From contig CAIWVT010000461.1 in the NCBI GenBank assembly GCA_903916135.1, forward strand, positions 1-15,239: a stretch of DNA of 15,239 bases, in the 5' to 3' direction. The first letter of the stretch is position 1. The number at the start of each line of letters is the position of its first letter. The notes under the pieces were generated by a model. The model was not told the DNA's origin, ran no database searches, and saw nothing but the letters and a program-made list of their open reading frames with translations. This document shows positions 7,665 through 14,207 of the stretch, one piece after another. Origin of the DNA: an uncultured bacterium. Lineage in GTDB: Bacteria; Bacteroidota; Bacteroidia; Bacteroidales; CAIWKO01. The translations under genes and the position numbers were made by a program.

Positions 7665-8732
7665 ATGAAACAAGAATTACCCTCCTACGATGAATTACAA
7701 TCATACGATGATGTTATTAACCATTTAAAAGAAAGGCAAAAACATTTGCTTCTTGGAAATGGATTTAGCATGTCATATGATTCAAATATATTTTCCTACA
7801 ATGCTTTAAGTCAATTTCTTGACAAATCAGAAAATGAAGTTTTGCAAAAACTTTTTCACATTGTTAAAACAAGCAACTTTGAATTGATGATGCAACAGTT
7901 AGAAAATGTTGCTCAAATAGCAGAGGTTTTTGGAGCTGATAAAACAGTGGTAAATAACATAAGACAGGCAACAACTATTCTCAAAGAAAGTTTAATTGAC
8001 GCGATTAAGGATTTACATCCCGAGCATGTATTTGCAATTCCAGACGAAGCAAGTAAAGCCTGTGCAGAATTTTTAAATGTGTTTCTTTCAAACAAGGGAC
8101 ACATTTTTACTACCAATTACGATTTACTTCTTTATTGGGTACTAATGCGTAATGAAATAGAAAATGCGATGGATGGATTTGGTAGAGATGTAGAAGAAAA
8201 AGAAGAATGGATTGCATCAGAAGATAGACAATATTCAGAATTACGTTGGGGAAAATATAAAGAAAAGCAGACTATTCATTATTTGCATGGAGCATTACAA
8301 TTATTTGATGAAGGTATTGAAATTATTAAAGAAGAATACAGTGGTGGAGAACACTTACTCCTCCAAAACATTAAAGAAAGAATGGAGAAAAAAAATTATC
8401 CTATATTCGTAACCGCAGGCAACGGAAATGAGAAATTGATTCATATTGTTCATAACAAATATCTTTCTTATTGCTATGAGACCTTATCAAAAATAAATGG
8501 TTCATTGATAGTATTTGGTTTTGGTTTTGGTGAATATGATGAACATATAATTGCTGCTATCAACAAAGCGTGTAAAAAGAGACAGGATAAAAATATGAAT
8601 TGGAATATGTTAAATAGCCTTTATATAGGAGTTTTTTCCGAAAATGGATTGGAGCATATCAAAACAATTGAGAAAAAATTTCATTGCCCAGTAAGAGTGT
8701 TTGATGCAAAAACATTAAAGATTTGGGGTTAG
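7665..8732 (+). CDS. DUF4917-type protein with SIR2-like motifs
   Basis: This 355-residue protein begins 15 bp after the helicase-nuclease gene and closes the operon. It carries a glycine-rich nucleotide loop LLLGNGFSMS (residues 28-37), TTNYD (149-153), HYLHG (205-209) and a hydrophobic strand with FGFGFGEYDEHI (284-295). The same order (GxGxS, TNYD, a HG motif with a conserved histidine, then a late G-x-D strand) is seen in SIR2-like proteins that bind or destroy NAD in Thoeris, DSR and Avs-type systems. The overall sequence matches my memory of the DUF4917 family, which has no established reaction. An NADase effector role is therefore inference; an NAD-binding sensor role is also possible. 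There is no signal peptide or membrane segment, so it should be cytoplasmic. No clear intrinsic terminator follows; hairpins begin at 8817. Confidence 0.75.
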   Translation: MKQELPSYDELQSYDDVINHLKERQKHLLLGNGFSMSYDSNIFSYNALSQFLDKSENEVLQKLFHIVKTSNFELMMQQLENVAQIAEVFGADKTVVNNIRQATTILKESLIDAIKDLHPEHVFAIPDEASKACAEFLNVFLSNKGHIFTTNYDLLLYWVLMRNEIENAMDGFGRDVEEKEEWIASEDRQYSELRWGKYKEKQTIHYLHGALQLFDEGIEIIKEEYSGGEHLLLQNIKERMEKKNYPIFVTAGNGNEKLIHIVHNKYLSYCYETLSKINGSLIVFGFGFGEYDEHIIAAINKACKKRQDKNMNWNMLNSLYIGVFSENGLEHIKTIEKKFHCPVRVFDAKTLKIWG

Positions 8733-8816
8733 CATAGTTTGGGATGTTTACAACTTTCCATTTTATTAATTTGCCAGTTGTGCCAAGTTTGTTGTGGTAA
8801 AATCATAAACCATGTA

Positions 8817-8831
8817 GTAGTTGTAAACTAC
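8817..8831. repeat. Short palindrome related to the REP-like hairpins
   Basis: GTAGTT at 8817-8822 pairs with AACTAC at 8826-8831 around the loop GTA. The centre (GTT, loop ending in A, AAC) has the same format as the GTGCGAAGTT hairpins, but the outer arms differ, so it may be another subtype of the same palindrome family. It lies 85 bp after the operon's last stop codon. Confidence 0.5.
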
Positions 8832-8841
8832 AAATTAAAGA

Positions 8842-8889
8842 ATGCGAAGTTGCAAACTTCGCATAACAGTTACAAACTTCGCACAACAG
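8842..8889. repeat. REP-like hairpin plus a half copy, right of the defence operon
   Basis: ATGCGAAGTT at 8842-8851, loop GCA, AACTTCGCAT at 8855-8864 and AACAG form a full hairpin. It is followed by AGTTACAAACTTCGCACAACAG at 8868-8889 in parts: the loop, right arm and tail of the copy-1 version without its left arm. The outermost base pair changed from G-C to A-T with both sides altered together, so the stem is preserved. The operon lies between these and the copies at 296-443. Confidence 0.7.
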
Positions 8890-8988
8890 GTTCGACAAAA
8901 AACAGGAATGTTTTTTATGGAAAACAGCACAATGTGAATCTAAGATAGACGTTAAAAAGAAATAGAGTATTAATGAAAACCTTGAATT

Positions 8989-9942
8989 ATGAAAACAAAA
9001 ATTTTGTTATGTGTTAGTTTTGTTGCGCTGATGTTGCTTGGGGTGCAATGGAGTGGTTGTGGTAGTAAAAAAGCTAAGGAATTGAACGTGGTGGGGAAAG
9101 AGAGTGCGGAAAGAATGATGGAGCAGACGTTAGCTACGGCTTCGGAAAGCAAAGATGAAGCAGCACCACCTACGGATAAGAGCGGTGATAATGCAAAGGC
9201 TAAAGAGGAGGGGAAGAAGAGCGTAGGGGAGAAAAACGCGCAAGTGGATGTGGAAAAGATTCCGCAGAAGATAGTGAAAACGGCTGATATAAGTTTTAAG
9301 GTGGAAAAGTATGATGTGGCACGCTCGAATATTCTTGGTATCATACAGAAACATCAGGGGTATGTTTCGGCAGAAAATCAAACGGGGGATGTTTATAGAA
9401 CGACGAATGTGATGGTGGTTCGGGTGGGTGCCGCTCAGTTTGACGGTTTGATTGATGATTTGTTGAAGCAGGCAGTTTTTGTGGATTATAAAAAGATTAA
9501 TGCGGATGATGTTACGGAAGAGTTTGTGGACGTTGCGGCGCGATTGAAATCGAAGAAGGATGCGTTGGTGCAGTATGAACTTATTTTGAAGAAGGCAAAT
9601 TCGATAGACGAGATATTGGATGTGCAGCAATATATCCGCACGCTTCAGGAAGAAATAGAGTCTATGGAAGGGCGTTTGAAATATTTGAACAATAAGGTGG
9701 ATTTGAGCACGGTGAACATGACTTTTTATGAGCAAAGCGATATGTTGCCTGTTCAAACGGAGTCGTTCGGATGGAAAATGAAAGAGGCATTGGCATGGGG
9801 ATGGCATGGGTTTTTGGAGTTTTTGGTGGGGATGGTTTATTTGTGGACCTTGTGGCTTGTGATGGGCATTACGCTTTTTATCATCATTCGCGTGGTGAAG
9901 CGCGGACGCAAGAAAAGGATGATGCGGAATCAGGCGAAGTAA
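8989..9942 (+). CDS. DUF4349 family membrane protein, lipoprotein-like N-terminus
   Basis: This 317-residue protein starts with a hydrophobic signal segment ending in WSGCGS; Cys24 could be lipidated, although the Trp at -3 makes the lipobox imperfect. A low-complexity charged linker (about 35-90) follows, then a DUF4349-like region starting near IVKTADISFKV (95-105) and containing a coiled-coil stretch at about 185-235 (SKKDALVQYELILKK ... EEIESMEGRL). A membrane segment (about 276-301) and a basic tail RVVKRGRKKR end it. DUF4349 proteins are membrane-anchored, with no settled function. The RNA methyltransferase gene begins 24 bp after the stop, so the two are probably cotranscribed. The coding strand is G-rich, unlike the defence operon to its left, which marks the return to ordinary chromosome. 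Confidence 0.82.
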   Translation: MKTKILLCVSFVALMLLGVQWSGCGSKKAKELNVVGKESAERMMEQTLATASESKDEAAPPTDKSGDNAKAKEEGKKSVGEKNAQVDVEKIPQKIVKTADISFKVEKYDVARSNILGIIQKHQGYVSAENQTGDVYRTTNVMVVRVGAAQFDGLIDDLLKQAVFVDYKKINADDVTEEFVDVAARLKSKKDALVQYELILKKANSIDEILDVQQYIRTLQEEIESMEGRLKYLNNKVDLSTVNMTFYEQSDMLPVQTESFGWKMKEALAWGWHGFLEFLVGMVYLWTLWLVMGITLFIIIRVVKRGRKKRMMRNQAK

Positions 9943-9966
9943 ACTCAGCGTATAGAAAGAGAGAAG

Positions 9967-10779
9967 ATGGGAAGTTATTCGGAACATATCAGCAGTGTGC
10001 AAAATGCCAAAATCAAGAATGTGGTGTTACTGCAAAAGAAGTATAGTGCCCGCAAAGAACAGCAGTTGATAGTTATTGAGGGCATCAAGGAGTTTGGCAT
10101 GGCGGTGAGTGCGGGTTTTGAGATTGACACCTTGTTTGTTTGTTCGGATGTTGTCAAAGACAGGCATGAGACCAAGGAGATTGTTGCTGAGATAGAAGCT
10201 GAGAAAGTAATTTCGGTGACAGTTGAGGTTTTTGGGAAGATGGCATATCGGGAAGATTCGGGGGGGGTGTTGGCTTTGGCAAAGCCGAAGTATTTGGCGT
10301 TGGAAGCTATTGCGTTAGGTGGAAATCCTTTGGTATTGGTGTTGGATTGTGTGGAAAAGCCCGGCAATTTGGGGGCGGTGCTGCGTACGATGGATGCGGT
10401 GGCGGCGGATGTGCTGATCGTTTGCGACACACAGACCGATATCTTTAACCCCAATGTGATACGGTCGAGCATCGGTTGTGTGTTTAACAAGCAAATCATA
10501 GTTTGCTCAAGCGATGAAGCGATAGTTTGGTTGCGCAAAAACGACATACGGATATTTGCGGCAGCATTGCAAACGGATTTGTTGTATCATAAAACGGATT
10601 TTAGACAGGCGAGCGCTTTGGTGTTTGGCACCGAGTCCACAGGGTTGACAGCAGCATGGCTACAAGCGGCAGATGCCATCATAAAGATACCGATGTTTGG
10701 CAAAATTGATTCGCTGAACGTTTCGAATTCGGTTGCCATTATGGCGTATGAAGCAAAAAGACAAAGAAATTTCGTGTGA
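9967..10779 (+). CDS. SpoU/TrmH family RNA 2'-O-methyltransferase
   Basis: This 270-residue enzyme should methylate a ribose 2'-OH in tRNA or rRNA using S-adenosylmethionine. The three SpoU motifs are present: EKPGNLGAVLRT (130-141, with N134 and catalytic R140), FGTESTGL (220-227), and IPMFGKIDSLNVSNS (241-255), which form the trefoil-knot cofactor pocket. Residues 1-105 form the substrate-binding domain typical of the longer SpoU members (VIEGIKEFGMAV near 36-47 resembles the usual EG segment). The target nucleotide cannot be read from sequence. The gene follows the DUF4349 gene by 24 bp. The ATG at 9967 is the first good start after that gene, and the protein length is normal for the family. 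Confidence 0.93.
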   Translation: MGSYSEHISSVQNAKIKNVVLLQKKYSARKEQQLIVIEGIKEFGMAVSAGFEIDTLFVCSDVVKDRHETKEIVAEIEAEKVISVTVEVFGKMAYREDSGGVLALAKPKYLALEAIALGGNPLVLVLDCVEKPGNLGAVLRTMDAVAADVLIVCDTQTDIFNPNVIRSSIGCVFNKQIIVCSSDEAIVWLRKNDIRIFAAALQTDLLYHKTDFRQASALVFGTESTGLTAAWLQAADAIIKIPMFGKIDSLNVSNSVAIMAYEAKRQRNFV

Positions 10780-10803
10780 TTCCGAATTTTATTTATACCT
10801 TTG
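10771..10803 (+). promoter_or_regulatory. Possible promoter for the beta-barrel gene
   Basis: TACCTTTG at 10796-10803 matches the Bacteroidota -7 element TAnnTTTG. TTCG at 10771-10774, 21 bases upstream, is an imperfect -33 element and lies within the end of the RNA methyltransferase gene. If used, the leader before the beta-barrel start at 11040 would be over 200 nt, which is long, so this call is weak. Confidence 0.3.
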
Positions 10804-10896
10804 TGTAAAATATTGAATGTGAAAAGCAGTTATTATTATTGTTTTGGTATTACAAGGTTCGAGCCCGCTCTGAAAAGTATGCTTTTGATTAAATGC

Positions 10897-10946
10897 CACA
10901 GATTCACAGATTAATTAAAAAATTAAAGAATTGATTCTCACAGATA
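10897..10946. repeat. CACAGATT repeat cluster
   Basis: CACAGATT occurs at 10897-10904 and immediately again at 10905-10912, and CACAGATA at 10939-10946. The spacing between the second and third is A/T-rich filler. Clusters of this kind are familiar in intergenic DNA of Bacteroidota, but no function is evident. Confidence 0.5.
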
Positions 10947-10947
10947 A

Positions 10948-10976
10948 TTTAATTTTTTTGAATAAAAAAAATTAAA
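10948..10976. repeat. A/T-only inverted repeat, 12-bp arms
   Basis: The arm TTTAATTTTTTT at 10948-10959 pairs perfectly with AAAAAAATTTAAA-type sequence at 10965-10976 (AAAAAAATTAAA) around the loop GAATA. With no G-C pairs the hairpin would be weak in RNA. It could be a bent or easily melted DNA segment upstream of the beta-barrel gene. Confidence 0.45.
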
Positions 10977-11039
10977 CAGTTTTATCCCAGTTGACTTCTC
11001 GGAGTGGACTCAAGGTTTAGAAACTTAAATTATAAACTT

Positions 11040-11702
11040 ATGAAAGCATATAAATATATTCTTGTTGCCGCAGTCGTTTGCTTGTTTGTTTCAAACGACA
11101 TTCAGGCGCAAGCTATACATAAGAGCGATTCAACCACCACAATTGCCAATCAAACCATCACCAAGAATACGCCTTTGTGGAGCTACAAACGTATAGGGTT
11201 TTCGGTGGATATGGGCTTTGGTGTGTATGGTTCCAAGCATAATTCGGGGAGTTATACGTATGTGGCACCTTTCATGAGTTATCGGTTCAGCCCGAAGTTT
11301 CGTTTGGATGTGGGTGGCATCTATCAACAGGCTTTTGGTGGGTTTAATAATTATCAAGGCTTTGGTTTAGGAGGCAATGGCGGCAACTTAATGTTGTTTG
11401 CACGAGGAAACTATCTGGTGAACGACCGACTTATCATCTCAGGGGCTGTGTATAACACTTTCGACACCAACAAACCTACCAACACCGAATTGATAAATAA
11501 AAAGAACTCTTTCGACAACTATGGTGTGAGCGTGGCGGTGGATTATAAGATTACGGAGCATTTGACGATAGGGGCACAAATCAATTATTCTAACGGGAAC
11601 AATAGTCCGTTCTATCAATCGCAGAACAACCCCTATCAAGGAGGAAATCAAACGGGTATCAACACGGGCTATCCGAATCGGACGGGCTTCATGAGTTGGT
11701 AA
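11040..11702 (+). CDS. Small predicted outer-membrane beta-barrel protein
   Basis: The ATG at 11040 gives a 220-residue protein beginning with a clear signal peptide (MKAYKYILVAAVVCLFVS, cleavage probably near the AQA at about 23-25). An in-frame ATG 12 codons upstream would bury the signal, so 11040 is preferred. After the signal, alternating amphipathic strands rich in Gly, Tyr and Phe (IGFSVDMGFGVY, YVAPFMSYRF, RLDVGGIYQQ, LMLFARGNYL, VSVAVDYKI, LTIGAQINYS) suggest an 8- to 10-strand outer-membrane barrel. A Gly/Asn/Gln-rich tail follows and the protein ends in FMSW; an aromatic last residue is common in outer-membrane proteins, but here the tail is not a typical last strand. The family is not recognised. 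It ends 3 bp from the end of the convergent miaA gene. Confidence 0.7.
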   Translation: MKAYKYILVAAVVCLFVSNDIQAQAIHKSDSTTTIANQTITKNTPLWSYKRIGFSVDMGFGVYGSKHNSGSYTYVAPFMSYRFSPKFRLDVGGIYQQAFGGFNNYQGFGLGGNGGNLMLFARGNYLVNDRLIISGAVYNTFDTNKPTNTELINKKNSFDNYGVSVAVDYKITEHLTIGAQINYSNGNNSPFYQSQNNPYQGGNQTGINTGYPNRTGFMSW

Positions 11703-11705
11703 GCC

Positions 11706-12611
11706 TTAACCTCTACAAATATTTTCTATCAAGGTCAACTTGTCAGCCATAGGCAAGAGACCGTCTATCCAATGGATTTTTAAGTTGCGGCGTTCCATGC
11801 CACGAAACCAAGTCATTTGGCGTTTCGAAAACTGATGTATGGCGATATTGAGCAGGCGAACCATCTCGTCATAAGTATATTGGTGGAGCAAATACTCTGT
11901 GATGAATTTATATTCCAAGCCATAGCGTATCAATCGCGAGGGGCTTATGCCTGCATCCAACAAAGCTTGAACTTCGGCTATCATTCCTTCTTGAAGGCGG
12001 GCGTGGAGGCGATGCGTTATCCTGTCGCGAACCACATCGCGCGGCAATTGAATGCCGAAAATATACTGTTGTGTGGGCAAATAGCTTACTGTGGCAATGT
12101 TCTTTTCTGCAGAGAAATGAGAAATCTCCAAGGCACGTATTAAACGACGGCGGTTCTCAGTATCGGTGTCGTTGTGGAGGCTTTTATATTGCAGCAGCAT
12201 CTCTTTCAACTCTTCATCCGTCTTGGCGGCAAGGCTTTGGCGAAACGCTTCATCCACGCCCACATCGGGTACGGCATAGTTGCGCAATACCGCTTCGATA
12301 TACATACCCGTGCCACCACACAGCATAGGAGTCTTGCCTCGCGCAACAATGTCGAGATACGCCGCTTTGAAATCCTGCGTGAAGCGAAACAAATTGTACT
12401 CTTCTCCTGCCTCAGCGATGTCAATAAGATGATAGGGTATTGTGATGCCCTCCTCAGTGAAATCTGAAAGATCTTTACCTGTGCCTATAGTCATGTTTCT
12501 ATACACCTGGCGCGAATCGGCACTGATGATTTCCCCACCGATGTTGTGCGCTAATGCAACCGCCAATTGTGTTTTGCCTGTGGCAGTGGGTCCGAGGATG
12601 GTTATTAGCAT
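11706..12611 (-). CDS. miaA: tRNA dimethylallyltransferase MiaA (divergent subtype)
   Basis: MiaA transfers a dimethylallyl group to N6 of adenosine 37 in tRNAs that read U-starting codons, the first step of the ms2i6A modification. The 301-residue protein has the P-loop GPTATGKT (7-14), DSRQVYR (32-38), GGTGMY (99-104), ENRRRLIRALEI (152-163) and SKRQMTWFR (262-270). Two signature segments differ from the common form: IGTGKDLS (42-49) instead of IGTAKP, and IRYGLEYKFITEYL (228-241) instead of the usual GYKE segment. This suits a second MiaA subtype that I recall in some Bacteroidota, so another miaA copy may exist elsewhere. It lies 53 bp downstream of the T9SS Plug gene on the same strand and may be cotranscribed with it. 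Confidence 0.93.
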   Translation of the reverse strand: MLITILGPTATGKTQLAVALAHNIGGEIISADSRQVYRNMTIGTGKDLSDFTEEGITIPYHLIDIAEAGEEYNLFRFTQDFKAAYLDIVARGKTPMLCGGTGMYIEAVLRNYAVPDVGVDEAFRQSLAAKTDEELKEMLLQYKSLHNDTDTENRRRLIRALEISHFSAEKNIATVSYLPTQQYIFGIQLPRDVVRDRITHRLHARLQEGMIAEVQALLDAGISPSRLIRYGLEYKFITEYLLHQYTYDEMVRLLNIAIHQFSKRQMTWFRGMERRNLKIHWIDGLLPMADKLTLIENICRG

Positions 12612-12617
12612 GTTTTT

Positions 12618-12649
12618 GGTAAAAGGTAAAAGGTAAAGGGTAAAGGGTA
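12618..12649. repeat. Heptamer tandem repeat GGTAAAR
   Basis: The unit GGTAAAA or GGTAAAG occurs four times in a row followed by GGTA, seven bases upstream of the miaA start codon (on the minus strand it reads as CCTTTTA/CCTTTAC units). It fills more than half of the 53-bp gap between the Plug gene and miaA. The two unit variants occur as two of each, which suggests slippage. It could affect miaA translation since it spans the ribosome-binding region. Confidence 0.75.
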
Positions 12650-12664
12650 TTTGGATCTTGGTTC

Positions 12665-14026
12665 TTACTTCGAAAACGTATTAAACTGCTTCAACCCTAC
12701 CAACACATCATACATCTTCCCTTGTTCGCGGGTGTAAGCATAGATGGTGTATTCATTGTCGGTTTCGTAGTGCATGCCTTCCACCAAGGTTTCGTCGCCG
12801 GCATGAGAAGTGTTGTCAAGATACACATATTGGTAGTTATAATAGCCTTGTTTCAGATAAAGTGTGGCTTCATATCCGCGGCGATTGTAGTTATAACTCA
12901 ATTTGGCTTCTTTGGAATACGCCCAATCGGTCAAGGCACCAAGAATATAGAGGTTGCCGCCGGTCAGCGGGGCTTCATATTTCAAGAAGAAATGCACATA
13001 AACGTATTCGGCTTCTATGTCGTTGTCTTTGATGTTATCGTCAGATTTGATGAACATCCTTCCATTAATATCCTTCTGCGACACGAAGACTTTGAAGGTT
13101 TTGCGCTCTTCATCTTTCAAAAACACCTCATAGCCTATGGAATCTTTCACGATTTTTTGAATGAATTCCGTATAGAAATTCATCCCTTTGATGTCGAACC
13201 AACGAAAGATGTTGCCGCCTGTGAACACGTTTTCTTCTTCATAATTATAATCAAGGATATCACCTTTGATGTAGAGCGGTTTCAGGTTGAGGATGGCGTT
13301 GTCCCAGCGTCCGTTTTGTTGCACCACGATTTTCAAATCCTGATAAGGGTTGTTAATGGTGTAGCCTGTTTTGTCTATAGAAAAGTCCACTTCTTGTTTG
13401 TAGTTGCGATATTCCACGATGGTGGGCTGCTTCACCACAGCATTGATGGTCACCTTGGGGTCCACTATCATCATGCGACGGGTGAGCACTAAATCGTCGG
13501 GGTTGTCTTCCATATATACTTTCAGGAGATAATTGCCAGAAAGGATGGGAGTCATGCGTTCGGTGGGCAGGGTGATGGTGTAGTGGATGTATTTTTGCAG
13601 GGTGTTGAACGAGAATTTATAATCGCGGATGTCGTCGTCGTAGAAGCCGTTGAGGTATTCGTTGGGCATCAGGTCGGAGGGCGCCCAATTGGCGTCGCAA
13701 TGGATGAGGGTGTAGCGCATGCGTTTGTAAGTGCCGTCCAAATCATCGAAATCAAGAACAAGTTTTTCTTCACCATTCAAGTTGATGATGGGCGAGGTGA
13801 GCACAAACCCCTCGCGATAGAAGAGCACGGTCTTGATGTTGGGCTTATAGACATAGTCTTCGGCGCGGAGATAGTTTTCTTTGAAGTATTCGATGGAGGC
13901 TTTGGGCAGGGAATCCTTTACGGAAGCTTTTTTGCGTTGTGCCACCAAGTTTTGCGGGACGCACAAGCCCATGATGATGCCCAAAAGCACAAGAGATAGA
14001 CGATAGGAAAATTTTGAAAGATGCAT
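12665..14026 (-). CDS. Type IX secretion system Plug protein (DUF5103)
   Basis: This 453-residue protein starts with a signal peptide (LSLVLLGIIMGLCV, cleavage near NLVAQ at about 29) and then matches the DUF5103 family from end to end: an N-terminal beta domain with VLFYREGFVLTSPIINL and LVLDFDDLDG followed by YTLIHCDANW, a middle region with YRNYKQEVDFSID, and a C-terminal region with GGNLYILGALTDW and YYNYQYVYL. In the known T9SS, Plug sits at the periplasmic side of the giant SprA pore and blocks it when no cargo is engaged. The window also contains a T9SS cargo gene immediately upstream on the same strand. The ATG at 14026 places the signal peptide at the start. The length is typical of the family. 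Confidence 0.9.
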   Translation of the reverse strand: MHLSKFSYRLSLVLLGIIMGLCVPQNLVAQRKKASVKDSLPKASIEYFKENYLRAEDYVYKPNIKTVLFYREGFVLTSPIINLNGEEKLVLDFDDLDGTYKRMRYTLIHCDANWAPSDLMPNEYLNGFYDDDIRDYKFSFNTLQKYIHYTITLPTERMTPILSGNYLLKVYMEDNPDDLVLTRRMMIVDPKVTINAVVKQPTIVEYRNYKQEVDFSIDKTGYTINNPYQDLKIVVQQNGRWDNAILNLKPLYIKGDILDYNYEEENVFTGGNIFRWFDIKGMNFYTEFIQKIVKDSIGYEVFLKDEERKTFKVFVSQKDINGRMFIKSDDNIKDNDIEAEYVYVHFFLKYEAPLTGGNLYILGALTDWAYSKEAKLSYNYNRRGYEATLYLKQGYYNYQYVYLDNTSHAGDETLVEGMHYETDNEYTIYAYTREQGKMYDVLVGLKQFNTFSK

Positions 14027-14043
14027 GTTATTGTTTTATGATA

Positions 14044-14051
14044 CAAAATTA
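14044..14051 (-). promoter_or_regulatory. Possible -7 promoter element of the Plug gene
   Basis: On the minus strand TAATTTTG (plus-strand CAAAATTA at 14044-14051) matches TAnnTTTG, about 18 bases before the Plug start codon. No convincing -33 element is found at the expected distance, and the transcript leader would be very short. Confidence 0.35.
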
Positions 14052-14151
14052 CAAAACTTTGATGGAATAGATGGTATTAATTTGAGAAATTGATGGAGGA
14101 GGGTTCGGAAGGGGGGGATAAATGACAATAACAATGAGTGACTTTGTGAAA

Positions 14152-14188
14152 CAAAAAGAGCCTACATCGTTTGGATGCAGGCTCTTTT
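14152..14188 (-). terminator. Intrinsic terminator of the T9SS surface protein gene
   Basis: GAGCCTACATC (14158-14168) pairs with GATGCAGGCTC (14174-14184), with one mismatch around a short loop, and is flanked by A's on the left and T's on the right. On the minus strand it ends in a T-run from 14157 to 14153, about 20 bases beyond the stop codon at 14208. It separates this gene from the Plug gene and could also work in the plus direction. Confidence 0.8.
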
Positions 14189-14207
14189 CGCATGACATAT
14201 TAATTGT

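Larger units (their letters stand above)
10780..11039. other. AT-rich intergenic region before the beta-barrel gene
   Basis: No gene is supported. It holds a promoter-like TACCTTTG right after the methyltransferase stop, three CACAGAT-type repeats and a long A/T-only inverted repeat, each listed separately. A tRNA-like GGTTCGAGCCC at 10856-10866 has no supporting tRNA structure. Confidence 0.5.

Noticed and set aside
8739..8948. Possible small gene after the DUF4917 gene
   Set aside because: The frame runs straight through the palindromic repeats and its product has no sensible composition or homology that I recognise.
9130..10002. Long open frame on the minus strand opposite the DUF4349 gene
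   Set aside because: Its product is His/Ile/Arg-rich with no recognisable domain, as expected from the reverse of G-rich coding DNA; the plus-strand gene has clear signal peptide, coiled coil and membrane segment.
10856..10866. GGTTCGAGCCC resembling the T-arm of a tRNA, possibly a tRNA remnant or attachment site
   Set aside because: The five bases before TTCGAGC and the five after it pair at only two positions, and no acceptor, D or anticodon arm can be built around it.
12722..13492. Long open frame on the plus strand opposite the Plug gene
   Set aside because: Its product is a Val/Phe/His-rich shadow with no family resemblance, while the minus strand encodes a full-length DUF5103 protein.
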